64,000 nt of DNA from DASXIF01 sp036498145 (GCA_963708625.1 CAVPSV010000004.1:1798001-1862000), one strand, 5' to 3'. Shown: positions 36,219-44,927, counted from the stretch's first letter. Notes: a model not told the origin generated them from the sequence alone. A program made the numbers and translations.

Positions 36219-37897
36219 AGACCCTCCAGATAACGGTGCACGAGCATGACCGCCATCGCGCCCTCACCGACCGCCGACGCGACCCGCTTGGCCGATTCGG
36301 CCCGCGCGTCGCCGGCGACGAAGACTCCGGGCACGCTCGTCTCCAGATGAAACGGTGGGCGGTCCAAGTTCCATCCCGCCGGGCTGGGGCCGAGATCGGG
36401 CCCGGCCACCAGGAAGCCGTGCGGGTCGCGGGTGACCACCCCGTCGAGCCACTCGGTGTGCGGCGACGCGCCGATGAAGACGAACATCCAGCCGGCCGGC
36501 ACCTCGTCGGTCGTGTCCGCGGTGGTATCCCGCAACGTCAGTCCCTGCAGTTGCCCCTCGCCGCGGGCGCCGACCACCTCGCAGCAGGTACGGACGGAGA
36601 TCTTGTCGATGGCGGCGATCTGTTCCACCAGATAGTGCGACATGGACGCGCGCAACGAGGCACCGCGCACGAGCAACGTCACGGATCGGGCCGCTCGGGA
36701 CAGGTACACCGCGGCCTGGCCGGCCGAGTTCGCCCCGCCGACCACGTACACGTCCTGATCGGCGCAGGCGGCCGCCTCGGTGAGCGCCGAGCCGTAGAAG
36801 ACGCCGCAGCCGGTCAGCCCGTCGATCCCGTCTGCGGGCAGGCGGCGGTAGGACACGCCGGTGGCGAGGATGACTGTCTGCGCGCCGACGGAACTGCCGT
36901 CGGCGAAGCGGATGGTGCGCGCGGCACCATTCACCTCCAGCCCCACCACGTCGCGCGCGGTGACGAGTTCGGCGCCGAACTTGACCGCCTGCCGCCGGGC
37001 GCGGTCGGTCAGCTGCGCACCGGACACCCCGTCCGGGAAGCCGAGGTAGTTCTCGATGCGCGAGCTCAGCCCTGCCTGGCCGCCGGTGGCGGTTCGTTCG
37101 ACCAGCACCGTGCGCAGGCCCTCGGATGCTCCGTACACGGCCGCACCGAGGCCGGCCGGTCCGCCGCCGACGACGACCAGGTCGTAGAACTCCGCCGCCG
37201 GTGCGGTGGTGAGGCCGACGTGCTGGGCCACCTCGCTGTCGGACGGCGACACGAGTGCGGTGCCGTCCGGTGCCACCACTAGCGGGATCGAATCGGCGTC
37301 GACTCCGGCGGCGGTCAACAGCCGCTGCCCCTCGGGGGATTCGGAGGTGTACCAGCGGTAGGGCACCTGGTTGCGTGCCAGGAACTCGCGTAGCTCAGAC
37401 GAGCGGGCCGACCAGCGGTGCCCGACCAGCTTCGTCTCCAGGACGGGTTGGTAGTCCGTGCTGCGCCACGCGTCGAGCTGCGCGTCGATCACCGGGTAGA
37501 GCTTCTCCTCGGGCGGATCCCACGGCTTGAGCAGGTAGTAGTCGAGGTCGACGACGTTGATGGCGTCGATGGCCGCCGAGGTGTCCGCGTAGGCGGTGAG
37601 CAGCACGCGGCGCGCGGACGGGAACAGGTCCATCGCCTCTTCGAGGAATTCCAGGCCGCTCATCTGCGGCATCCGGTAGTCGGCGATGAGCACCGCGACG
37701 AGGTCGCCGCGCAGCTTCATCTGGCGCAGCGCGTCCAGGGCTTGTTCGCCGGATTCTGCGCGCACGACCCGGTACGTCTCGCCGTAGCGCCGGCGCAGGT
37801 CCCGGGCCACGGCCCGGGAGACGCTGGGATCATCGTCGACGGTCAGGAGTGCGGGGCGGGCCGCCTCCCGTTCGGTTCCGACACCGGCCACGGTCAC
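36215..37897 (-). CDS. response regulator fused to thioredoxin-reductase-like flavoprotein, CxxC absent
   Basis: 560 residues. Receiver domain: acidic pocket LLTVDDDPS, phospho-acceptor Asp near residue 73 in LIADYRMPQMSG, and Lys in LLKPWDPP. Next is a short thioredoxin-like segment (PYRWYTSESPEGQRLLTAAG). From about residue 230 comes a TrxB-like FAD/NAD(P)H module: YDLVVVGGGPAGLGAAVYGA, GGQAGLSSRIENYLGFP, DVYVVGGANSAGQAAVYL and VFVAGDARAESAKRVASAVG. Where TrxB carries its CxxC, this protein has VFYGSALTEAAACADQ, so the disulfide relay is missing. GTG 37897 is preferred; the family starts just after it. It is coupled to the kinase downstream. Confidence 0.9.
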   Translation of the reverse strand: MTVAGVGTEREAARPALLTVDDDPSVSRAVARDLRRRYGETYRVVRAESGEQALDALRQMKLRGDLVAVLIADYRMPQMSGLEFLEEAMDLFPSARRVLLTAYADTSAAIDAINVVDLDYYLLKPWDPPEEKLYPVIDAQLDAWRSTDYQPVLETKLVGHRWSARSSELREFLARNQVPYRWYTSESPEGQRLLTAAGVDADSIPLVVAPDGTALVSPSDSEVAQHVGLTTAPAAEFYDLVVVGGGPAGLGAAVYGASEGLRTVLVERTATGGQAGLSSRIENYLGFPDGVSGAQLTDRARRQAVKFGAELVTARDVVGLEVNGAARTIRFADGSSVGAQTVILATGVSYRRLPADGIDGLTGCGVFYGSALTEAAACADQDVYVVGGANSAGQAAVYLSRAARSVTLLVRGASLRASMSHYLVEQIAAIDKISVRTCCEVVGARGEGQLQGLTLRDTTADTTDEVPAGWMFVFIGASPHTEWLDGVVTRDPHGFLVAGPDLGPSPAGWNLDRPPFHLETSVPGVFVAGDARAESAKRVASAVGEGAMAVMLVHRYLEGL

Positions 37898-37942
37898 CCG
37901 GCGAGCGTACGTCGACCGCCCGACCTCACGTGGGGAGAATAT

Positions 37943-37959
37943 TTCCCGGATACCGGGAA
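37943..37959. promoter_or_regulatory. 7-3-7 palindrome TTCCCGG-ATA-CCGGGAA
   Basis: A perfect inverted repeat 46 bases upstream of the response-regulator/reductase start and 73 bases before furA GTG, within an AT-richer patch of the divergent intergenic region. It is a clear candidate operator, and the regulator is unknown. Confidence 0.6.
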
Positions 37960-37992
37960 GAAAGCTCCCCAAGTTCGTGCAGTGCCGGGTTT

Positions 37993-38024
37993 TTCTTGAT
38001 TCATTCCAGAAAAGCCGGTAAGAC
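37993..38024 (+). promoter_or_regulatory. furA promoter with FurA-box-like sequence
   Basis: TTCTTGATTCATTCCAGAAAA (from 37993) strongly resembles the AT-rich FurA site in front of mycobacterial and streptomycete furA genes. TTGATT (37996-38001) and TAAGAC (38019-38024), 17 bases apart, fit -35 and -10 positions. Transcription would then start within a few bases of the GTG at 38032, giving a near-leaderless mRNA. Autorepression relieved by peroxide is inferred from the family. Confidence 0.65.
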
Positions 38025-38031
38025 TCGTAGT

Positions 38032-38463
38032 GTGCCGGTCACCGCGGAGTTCGAGCAGATGCTTCGCGAGGCCGAGTTACGGGTGACCCGGCCACGCCTG
38101 GCCGTGCTCGCCGCGGTGCACGCCCACCCGCACGCGGACACCGACTCGATCATCGGGGTGGTCCGGGACGACGCCGGCGAGATCTCGCACCAGGCGGTGT
38201 ACGACGTGCTGCGGGCGCTGACCGCCGCGCGCCTGGTCCGGCGCATCGAACCGGCCGGCTCGGTGGCTCGGTACGAAGCACGGGTCGGCGACAACCACCA
38301 CCACGTGATCTGCCGCAGCTGCGGCGCGATCGCCGACGTGGACTGCGCGGTCGGGTACGTGCCGTGCCTGACCGCCGGCGACGACGCCGGTTACCGGATA
38401 GACGAAGCAGAAGTCACCTATTGGGGCCTGTGCCCCGCCTGCCAGGGAGAAGGACGGACGTGA
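38032..38463 (+). CDS. furA: ferric uptake regulator family repressor FurA
   Basis: 143 residues. Winged-helix domain: LREAELRVTRPRLAVLAAVH and EISHQAVYDVLRALTAARLV (recognition helix). The metal-sensing and dimer domain has RVGDNHHHVICRSCGAIADV with the H-H-H/C-x-x-C site, and a second C-x-x-C (LCPACQGEG). In actinobacteria FurA sits directly before katG and represses it until peroxide oxidises the metal site. The GTG start is supported by the adjacent promoter, and the stop overlaps the katG GTG. Confidence 0.93.
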   Translation: MPVTAEFEQMLREAELRVTRPRLAVLAAVHAHPHADTDSIIGVVRDDAGEISHQAVYDVLRALTAARLVRRIEPAGSVARYEARVGDNHHHVICRSCGAIADVDCAVGYVPCLTAGDDAGYRIDEAEVTYWGLCPACQGEGRT

Positions 38464-40691
38464 CCGAGAGCGGCAACGAGAGCCAGAAGGCATCGACCCA
38501 CAGCACGAGCGAGAGCGAGAACCCGGCGATCCCGTCGCCGCAGCCCGCCGCGCACCGACCCAGGACGAACCAGGACTGGTGGCCGAATCAACTCGACCTG
38601 TCCGTCCTGCACCGGCAATCGGATCGGTCGAACCCGCTGGACGCGGACTTCGAGTACAAGCAGGCGTTCGCGGGCCTGGACGTCGACGCGCTCAAACGCG
38701 ACGTCATCGCGGTGATGACCGACTCCCAGGACTTCTGGCCGGCGGACTTCGGCCACTACGGCGGGTTGTTCATCCGGCTGAGCTGGCACGCCGCGGGCAC
38801 GTATCGCATCGCTGACGGCCGCGGCGGTGGCGGGCAGGGTGCGCAGCGATTCGCCCCACTGAACAGCTGGCCCGACAACGCGAACCTGGACAAGGCACGG
38901 CGGCTGCTCTGGCCGGTGAAGAAGAAGTACGGCACCGCAATCTCCTGGGCCGATCTGCTGGTCTTCGCCGGCAACTGCGCGCTGGAGTCGATGGGGTTCC
39001 AGACGTTCGGCTTCGGCTTCGGCCGCCCCGACATCTGGGAGCCGGAGGAGATCTTCTGGGGCTCGGAGGACACCTGGCTGGGCGATGAGCGCTACAGCGG
39101 CGACCGCGAGCTGTCCGGACCGCTCGGCGCGGTGCAGATGGGCCTCATCTACGTGAACCCGGAGGGGCCGAACGGCGAGCCCGACCCGCTCAAGGCGGCA
39201 CGCGACATCCGCGAGACGTTCGCGCGGATGGCGATGAACGACGAGGAGACGCTGGCACTCATCGCCGGCGGCCACAGCTTCGGCAAGACACACGGTGCGG
39301 CGGTCGGTGACGAGCATGTCGGACCGGAGCCGGAAGGCGCGCCACTGGAGGCGCAAGCCCTGGGCTGGCTGAGCAACTACGGCACCGGCAAGGGTGCCGA
39401 TGCGATCACCAGCGGACTCGAGGTCACCTGGACGCAGACGCCGACGCGGTGGTCGAACAAGTTCCTGGAGAACCTGTTCGGTTTCGAGTGGGAGCTGGTG
39501 AAGAGCCCCGGCGACGCATGGCAGTGGCAGGCGAAGGACGGCGCCGGCGCGGGCGAGCTCCCCGGGCCGGTGGATCCCGCGGATCGGCGCGCGCCGACCA
39601 TGCTCACCACCGATCTGGCGCTGCGGTTCGATCCCACCTACGAGAAGATTGCGCGGCGATTCCTGGCGCACCCGGAGGAGTTCGCGCTGGTGTTCGCGAA
39701 GGCTTGGTACAAGTTGCTGCATCGCGACATGGGGCCGGCCAGTCGCTTCCTCGGCCCGTGGGTGGCCGAGCCGCAGTTGTGGCAGGACCCGGTGCCGGCC
39801 GTCGATCACGAGCTGGTCGGTCCGGCGGAGATCGCGTCGCTGAAATCGACGATCTTGGCCAGCGGCCTGTCCATCGGCCAGCTGGTGTCGACGGCGTGGG
39901 CCGCGGCGGCGAGCTTCCGCGGCACGGACAAGCGCGGTGGTGCCAACGGTGCTCGCCTCCGGCTGGCGCCGCAGACGAGCTGGCCGGTGAACGACCCGAC
40001 GACGCTGGCGGCGGTGCTGCCGGAGTTGGAGCGGATTCAGCAGGAGTTCAACGCCGCACAGAGCGGGGCGGTGCGGGTGTCGCTGGCGGATCTGATCGTG
40101 CTGGGCGGCTGTGCGGCCGTCGAACAGGCGGCACGCAACGCCGGGCACGAGGTGACGGTGCCGTTCGCGCCGGGTCGCACCGATGCGTCGCAGGAGGAGA
40201 CGGACGTCGACGCGTTCGCGCCGCTGGAACCGACCGCCGACGGCTTCCGCAACTACCTGCGTGCCGGCGAGAAGCTGCCGCCGGAGGTCAAGCTGCTCGA
40301 CCGCGCATACATGCTCAACCTCACCGCGCCTGAGATGACGGTGCTCGTCGGCGGCATCCGCGCGCTGAACGCGAACCACGGCTCGTCGACGCTCGGTGTG
40401 TTCACCGACCGGCCGGAGGCGCTGACCACCGACTTCTTCGTCAACCTGCTGGACATGGGCACGCAGTGGAAGGTGTCGCAGTCCCAAGGGCACGTGTACG
40501 AGGGACGTGACCGGGCCACCGGCCAGGTGAAGTGGACGGCCAGCGCGGTGGACCTGGTATTCGGGTCGAACTCGCAACTGCGTGCGATCGCCGAGGTGTA
40601 CGCCTCCGACGATGCGCAGCAGAAGTTCGTCCGCGATTTCGTGCAGGCGTGGGACAAGGTGATGAACCTGGACCGGTTCGACCTGCGCTAG
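38460..40691 (+). CDS. katG: catalase-peroxidase
   Basis: Intact 743-residue haem enzyme degrading hydrogen peroxide and activating pro-drugs such as isoniazid. Distal-site triad RLSWHAAGTYR (Arg106, Trp109, His110), the Tyr of the Met-Tyr-Trp adduct in LIYVNPEGPNG, the adduct Met in RMAMNDEETLAL, and proximal His in GGHSFGKTHG are all present. The C-terminal duplicated domain is complete to LDRFDLR. GTG 38460 overlaps the furA stop (GTGA), the classic redox-regulated operon. A GC hairpin follows the stop. Confidence 0.97.
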   Translation: MTESGNESQKASTHSTSESENPAIPSPQPAAHRPRTNQDWWPNQLDLSVLHRQSDRSNPLDADFEYKQAFAGLDVDALKRDVIAVMTDSQDFWPADFGHYGGLFIRLSWHAAGTYRIADGRGGGGQGAQRFAPLNSWPDNANLDKARRLLWPVKKKYGTAISWADLLVFAGNCALESMGFQTFGFGFGRPDIWEPEEIFWGSEDTWLGDERYSGDRELSGPLGAVQMGLIYVNPEGPNGEPDPLKAARDIRETFARMAMNDEETLALIAGGHSFGKTHGAAVGDEHVGPEPEGAPLEAQALGWLSNYGTGKGADAITSGLEVTWTQTPTRWSNKFLENLFGFEWELVKSPGDAWQWQAKDGAGAGELPGPVDPADRRAPTMLTTDLALRFDPTYEKIARRFLAHPEEFALVFAKAWYKLLHRDMGPASRFLGPWVAEPQLWQDPVPAVDHELVGPAEIASLKSTILASGLSIGQLVSTAWAAAASFRGTDKRGGANGARLRLAPQTSWPVNDPTTLAAVLPELERIQQEFNAAQSGAVRVSLADLIVLGGCAAVEQAARNAGHEVTVPFAPGRTDASQEETDVDAFAPLEPTADGFRNYLRAGEKLPPEVKLLDRAYMLNLTAPEMTVLVGGIRALNANHGSSTLGVFTDRPEALTTDFFVNLLDMGTQWKVSQSQGHVYEGRDRATGQVKWTASAVDLVFGSNSQLRAIAEVYASDDAQQKFVRDFVQAWDKVMNLDRFDLR

Positions 40692-40702
40692 GTCCCCGGG
40701 CC

Positions 40703-40723
40703 GGCCGGGCTTCCGCCCCGGCC
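40703..40723. terminator. GC-rich hairpin between convergent katG and methyltransferase genes
   Basis: GGCCGGG at 40703-40709 pairs with CCCGGCC at 40717-40723 over a seven-base loop, 12 bases after the katG stop and before the convergent gene's stop. It is probably a bidirectional terminator. Confidence 0.55.
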
Positions 40724-40744
40724 AGGAGCGTCGGTGGCTCGTCC

Positions 40745-41293
40745 TCAATAGAGGAACGGAATCAGCATCTTCGTCGAGCGCTGGTACTGGGGATAGGTGT
40801 CTGGGAACTGGCCGGCCAGATACCGCTCCTCGGTCCGCGCGCTGTGGATGAAATACGCGCCGAGCACGACGACCGGGATGAACGCGTAGAGGCTCACGGC
40901 GATCGCGGTGCCGATCATCGCCAGGATGATCCCGGTGTAGATCGGGTGGCGGATGGTCCGGTACGGCCCGGTGGTGACCAGTTCCGGGTCGATCTTCTGC
41001 GTCATCGGCATGCCCCAGTTGCGGCCGATGTACAACCGCGCCCATACCGCCAGTCCGAGACCAAGCACCACGACCGCGAGGCCGGCGAGCCCCAGGCCCA
41101 GGCCTCGGGTGACGGTGTGCCTGCCGAGCGCCCCACCCCGGATCAGGGCGACGAACGCCACTGCGACCAGGACCCGGAGCCCGATGAAACCGCGAGTGCG
41201 CCCCCGCCCGGCCTTGACGCCGACTGCGGAGGCCAGCCAGTACACCCAGAACGCCAGCCACAGCAGCCCGATGGCCGAATCGATCGCGCGCAT
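40745..41293 (-). CDS. isoprenylcysteine carboxyl methyltransferase-like membrane protein
   Basis: 182 residues with about five membrane helices (for example GLGLGLAGLAVVVLGLGLAV, AVSLYAFIPVVVLGAYF). The S-adenosylmethionine-binding region VTTGPYRTIRHPIYTGI and ARTEERYLAGQFPDTYPQYQ are the ICMT/PEMT signature. Bacterial members lack prenylated protein substrates; they may methylate small molecules or lipids. No operon partner is seen. Confidence 0.85.
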   Translation of the reverse strand: MRAIDSAIGLLWLAFWVYWLASAVGVKAGRGRTRGFIGLRVLVAVAFVALIRGGALGRHTVTRGLGLGLAGLAVVVLGLGLAVWARLYIGRNWGMPMTQKIDPELVTTGPYRTIRHPIYTGIILAMIGTAIAVSLYAFIPVVVLGAYFIHSARTEERYLAGQFPDTYPQYQRSTKMLIPFLY

Positions 41294-41415
41294 CTGTGCA
41301 AGTCACCAACCGTCCGCGAGCCGATGGTCCGATGCTAGAGATCGACCCGCCGCGAGGACGGTCCCGGCTGAGCGGGCTGCAGCGCCACCAACGCTCCCCA
41401 GGCGCTGCTGAACAG

Positions 41416-41856
41416 TCAGACGGGCTCGGCGACGAAGACGGGGATCAAACGATCGGTCTTGGTCTGGTACTCCGCGTACGGCGGGTAGGCAGCGACGGCC
41501 CGTTCCCACCACGCCGCACGTTCCCCACCCTCGATCTCGCGTAGTGCGTAGTCGCGGGGTTCGGCACCGTCCTGGATCTCGACGTACGGATCGGCGGCAA
41601 GCGAGAAATACCACTCGGGATGGTTCGGCGCTCCGCCCTTCGACGCGACCAGCGCATAGTCGCCGTCGTGCTCGACCCGCATCAACGCGATCTTGCGGAC
41701 GTTGCCCGACTGCTTGCCTCGATAGGTCACGATGATGACCGGCATATCGGTGTCGCGCAGCGTGTTGGCGCGCGTGCCACCGGACGACTCGTATTCCGCT
41801 ACCTGATCTCGGACCCAGCCCGCCGAGCTGGGGACGTACTCGCCGGTGATCGGCAC
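41416..41856 (-). CDS. deazaflavin (F420)-dependent nitroreductase-family protein
   Basis: 146 residues. The opening VPITGEYVPSSAGWVRDQVA, then YESSGGTRANTL, VIIVTYRGKQSGNVRKIALM, VASKGGAPNHPEWYFSLAAD and PPYAEYQTKTDRLIPVFV match the Ddn family (F420-dependent, quinone or nitro substrates). GTG 41856 is preferred over the longer frame from 41940 because the family starts there and GAGGTGG is seven bases upstream. It is probably membrane-peripheral, protecting against oxidative stress. Confidence 0.88.
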   Translation of the reverse strand: MPITGEYVPSSAGWVRDQVAEYESSGGTRANTLRDTDMPVIIVTYRGKQSGNVRKIALMRVEHDGDYALVASKGGAPNHPEWYFSLAADPYVEIQDGAEPRDYALREIEGGERAAWWERAVAAYPPYAEYQTKTDRLIPVFVAEPV

Positions 41857-41994
41857 TAGGCCACCTCGCAAAGATCGTGAATGCTCAACTAGTAACCTAC
41901 CCAACGCCACAGAGCCGGAATCACTTCCCGCATCTGTCACATCCGGTTCCTCGCCGGTGTCTTCATGCCATCACCGAATCCACGAGGAGCGACG

Positions 41995-42582
41995 ATGGGC
42001 GACACACGGGTCCCGAGCGCAGAGATCACCGGCATCTACGGCGCCGTGGTGAAGCGGTTCAGCAAGCGATTGCTCGGCCGCGTGCCGGAGCCGCTGGGCG
42101 TGTACTGGCACAACCGCCGCGTGCTCAAGGCCACCATGGGCATGGGCGCCAAGGCCGAGAAGTGGGACGCCTGCGACCAGAGTCTGAAGTCGTTCGCGCA
42201 CATGGCCGTCGCCGCGCAGATCGGCTGCAGCTGGTGCCTGGACTACGGCTATTTCCACGCGTTCAACACCCACCTCGACCTGAACAAGGCGCGCGAGGTG
42301 CCGCGCTGGCGCGACTCGGCCGCGTTCAGTGCGCTGGAGCGAGCGGTGCTGGGCTACGCCGAAGCGATGACGCTGACGCCGCCGCAGGTGTCGGACGAGA
42401 TGGTCGCCGAATTGCGCGAGCAACTGGGTGACGCGGCTGTAGTGGAGCTGACGGCATACATCGCGCTGGCCAACATGAATTCTCGCGGCAACGTGGCACT
42501 CGGCATCGAGTCCGAGGGGTATGCGGACTCGTGCGAACTCGCGCCCATGGTGACACGTCCCGTCCTACGCTCGACGGCATGA
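41995..42582 (+). CDS. carboxymuconolactone decarboxylase/AhpD-like protein
   Basis: 195 residues. AAQIGCSWCLDYGYFHAFNT carries the C-x-x-C of AhpD-like proteins, and ERAVLGYAEAMTLTPPQVSD and VELTAYIALANMNSRGNVAL are family blocks. It would act as a peroxidase or thiol-disulfide partner. ATG 41995 follows GAGGAG. The next gene is a SigJ-type sigma factor on the same strand; this AhpD-like/sigma pairing recurs in actinobacteria and suggests a peroxide or redox-stress regulon. Confidence 0.85.
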   Translation: MGDTRVPSAEITGIYGAVVKRFSKRLLGRVPEPLGVYWHNRRVLKATMGMGAKAEKWDACDQSLKSFAHMAVAAQIGCSWCLDYGYFHAFNTHLDLNKAREVPRWRDSAAFSALERAVLGYAEAMTLTPPQVSDEMVAELREQLGDAAVVELTAYIALANMNSRGNVALGIESEGYADSCELAPMVTRPVLRSTA

Positions 42583-42631
42583 TCGTCGGGTGCCAGCGGC
42601 TGCGGACGCACGGTCGCACGTCCCCTGCGCC

Positions 42632-43507
42632 ATGATCGACGACCCGTTCGTCGCACACCGCAGCCTGCTGTTCACGGTGGCCTACGAGCTGCTCGGCTCG
42701 GCGGCCGAGGCGGAGGACACCGTGCAGGAAACCTGGTTGCGCTGGCACGGGATCGGTGCGGCCGGCCAGGCCGACGTGCACGACCCACGCGCATACCTGG
42801 TGCGCATCGTGAGCCGGCTGGCGCTCAACCGGCTGCGCACGCTGGCCAGGCGCAAGGAGGACTACGTCGGCGAGTGGTTGCCCGAACCGCTGCTGACCAC
42901 GCCGGACGTGGCCGAAGACGTCGAGCTGGCCGAAAGCGTCTCCATCGCGATGCTCACGGTGCTGGAGACACTCACGCCGACCGAGCGCGCGGTGTTCGTG
43001 CTGCATGAGGTGTTCGAGTTGCCGTTCGACGAGATCGCCGTGGCGACGGGGAAGTCGGCGGCGGCGGTACGCCAGGTCGCGCATCGGGCTCGCTCGCACG
43101 TCGCCGCGCGCCGGCCGCGGGTGGAGGTCGACCGCATCGAACAGCGACAGGCGGTCGATCGCTTCCTGTTCGCACTTCGGACCGGTGACCTGCAGGCACT
43201 GATGGACGCCCTGGCACCCGACGCGGTGCTGATCGCCGGCGGCGGCATCGCGCAGGCCGTGCGAGCGCCGGTCACCGGTGCGAAGAAGATCGTCAATCTG
43301 CTTGGCGGGTTCTCGCGGATAGCCCCCGACGCCGTGGTCGAGGCGGTGCTGGTCAACGGTGCGCCCGGTGCGCGCGTCCTGCTCGACGGCGTCCTCGACA
43401 CGGTGATCGGGTTTGGCTTCGACGACGGGCGGATCAGCCAGATCTTCGCGGTACGCAACCCGGAAAAGCTGCGCCGGCTGAGTGAAGTGACTCAGCTCAG
43501 TCGCTAG
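42632..43507 (+). CDS. sigJ: ECF sigma factor, SigJ type with SnoaL-like C-terminus
   Basis: 291 residues. Sigma region 2: HRSLLFTVAYELLGSAAEAE, DTVQETWLRWHG, DPRAYLVRIVSRLALNRLRT. Region 4: LTPTERAVFVLHEVFELPFD and EIAVATGKSAAAVRQVAHRA. After residue 180 a SnoaL/NTF2-like domain (RFLFALRTGDLQALMDALAP) replaces the need for a separate anti-sigma factor, as in ECF41-type factors. ATG 42632 starts at the conserved DPF-x-x-HR. Its last 11 bases overlap the end of a convergent gene. Confidence 0.9.
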   Translation: MIDDPFVAHRSLLFTVAYELLGSAAEAEDTVQETWLRWHGIGAAGQADVHDPRAYLVRIVSRLALNRLRTLARRKEDYVGEWLPEPLLTTPDVAEDVELAESVSIAMLTVLETLTPTERAVFVLHEVFELPFDEIAVATGKSAAAVRQVAHRARSHVAARRPRVEVDRIEQRQAVDRFLFALRTGDLQALMDALAPDAVLIAGGGIAQAVRAPVTGAKKIVNLLGGFSRIAPDAVVEAVLVNGAPGARVLLDGVLDTVIGFGFDDGRISQIFAVRNPEKLRRLSEVTQLSR

Positions 43508-44054
43508 GCGGCACCCGTCCGGAGTGTGAGTAGCGCAGCGAGATGTTGTTGCAGGCCTCGCATGTCTCCGTCGGGATGAGGCCGGCGCGCATCAGCCGGT
43601 TGAAAACGATGCAGCCGAGGCAGATTGCGAAGATCGATTCCAGGGCGGCCGCGGCGATGATCAGCACGAGCAGAATCTGCGCTCCGAGCGGGTGACCCAG
43701 CGCGAGTGCCAGCGTCGCGCCGCCGGTGACGGCGAGGCCGATCGTCTGCGCGAACCGTTTCGGCGGCCCGGCGACGTACTTCGGCGCGCCTAGCTTCGGT
43801 GCGATGACGCGGGAAGCCAGTTGGCCGAGCGGGCTCAGCGTGGGGCCGGTCAACACGCGGGCGAGGAATCCCGCAGCGAGTACGGCGCACACCCACAACC
43901 AGCCGTGTCCGGCGGTGACGCTGAGCACGAGGGTGAGCACGGCGACAGCGAGCACGCCGCCGGCGACGGAGCGCGCCGCCTTCTCGTTCACCGGATTGGG
44001 GAAGCTGAACACGTGGTCCAGTCTGCTCTGCGGTGCGGAGTCGGTGACAGCCAT
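43497..44054 (-). CDS. DUF4395 membrane protein
   Basis: 185 residues with about four membrane helices. The family pattern DHVFSFPNPVNEKAARSVAG, GPTLSPLGQLASRVIAPKLG, GPPKRFAQTIGLAVTGGATL and FAICLGCIVFNRLMRAGLI is clear. C-x-x-C pairs (CLGC and CEAC in ETCEACNNI) suggest metal or disulfide chemistry; DUF4395 genes often neighbour thioredoxin or sulfurtransferase genes. It is convergent with sigJ. Confidence 0.88.
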   Translation of the reverse strand: MAVTDSAPQSRLDHVFSFPNPVNEKAARSVAGGVLAVAVLTLVLSVTAGHGWLWVCAVLAAGFLARVLTGPTLSPLGQLASRVIAPKLGAPKYVAGPPKRFAQTIGLAVTGGATLALALGHPLGAQILLVLIIAAAALESIFAICLGCIVFNRLMRAGLIPTETCEACNNISLRYSHSGRVPPSD

Positions 44055-44091
44055 GCCTGGTCAACCGGCCTCGTACGTCAAGGATTCCGGC

Positions 44092-44320
44092 TCAGCGGAC
44101 GAAGAAATGCCAGCCGACCCACAGCCAGACCAGCAGCACCAGCCACCAGCCGACCGGACGGCTCAGGACCGTCGACAGGTAGGCACCGGGAGTTGAGCCG
44201 GCGCGGCCGGTGTGGTGCGCGTAGAGCACGACCCCGGCTGCGGCCAGCGCCAACGTCGCATAGCCGCTGATGATGCGGCCGTGGTTGCGACCGGTGCGAC
44301 GTGACCGCAGGGACGCTCAC
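44092..44320 (-). CDS. small membrane protein, DUF6186-like (frameshift near the start)
   Basis: Reading to the TGA at 44092, the frame gives GRIISGYATLALAAAGVVLY, then TGRAGSTPGAYLSTVLSRPV and GWWLVLLVWLWVGWHFFVR: two helices and the W-x-G-W-H-x-F-V-R end seen in small actinobacterial membrane proteins. No start codon lies in that frame; GTG 44320 is in another frame (SVPAVTSHRSQ), so one indel near 44290 is assumed. The function is unknown. Confidence 0.6.
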
Positions 44321-44360
44321 GCCCGCCAGTGTGCGCTTCGGCCGCCCACCGCAGAGCGAA

Positions 44361-44907
44361 CTACGTTGCGTCGCGGAGCTTGCCGTTCTTGGACACGGAC
44401 GGGTCCGTGCACGCGGACAGGTCGAAGCAGCACGGCCGCCGCTTACCGCTGCTCATCTTGGAGATCGTGACTTCGACGCGCCGCTCACGTGTGGTGGGGT
44501 TTGCGGTCGCGTTCACCCAACGCACCCATTCCCAACGCGCCATCGGCGTGACGTCGGTCCACATCTCCTTGATCTTTTCCGGCGCGGCCGCCAAAGCTGC
44601 CGCCAGATCCGCTGGCACGTCCGGCTCGGGCCAGTCTCTGAGTTGGCGCGAGCTCGACGCTGACGGTGTCATCGCCTACGCCCGCGGCACCTTGCAGGTC
44701 TTGATCGACCCGCAGCCAATGTCCGCGCAGACCGTCCGGTTCGAGCACCGTCTCGAACTCGTGCCCGTTGATGGATCCGTGGACTGCGACCTGCCCGCGC
44801 GAGGGCAGGCGCTCGCTTGCCTTCTTCGGGAGCCGCACGATCGTCGCTGAGCCGACGGTGTCCGGCTTGACTGAGAATTTGATCGCGGTACTCGTCACGT
44901 GACTCAT
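44361..44907 (-). CDS. DUF1905 / YdeI-family protein (one frameshift)
   Basis: About 182 residues. DUF1905 domain: MSHVTSTAIKFSVKPDTVGS, ATIVRLPKKASERLPSRGQV, VHGSINGHEFETVLEPDG. After a slip near 44650 comes the YdeI/OmpD-associated C-terminal part: VPADLAAALAAAPEKIKEMW, MARWEWVRWVNATANPTTRE, RRVEVTISKMSSGKRRPCCF. Such two-domain proteins are common, and the role (once linked to bacteriocin or peptide resistance) is uncertain. ATG 44907 begins the conserved domain. Confidence 0.8.
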
Positions 44908-44927
44908 GATTTCACGGCAGACGAGTC

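Noticed and set aside
38418..41309. 963-codon minus-strand open frame opposite katG
   Set aside because: Antisense shadow of a high-GC gene; composition is Arg/Gly/His-rich without domains, while katG on the plus strand is unmistakable.
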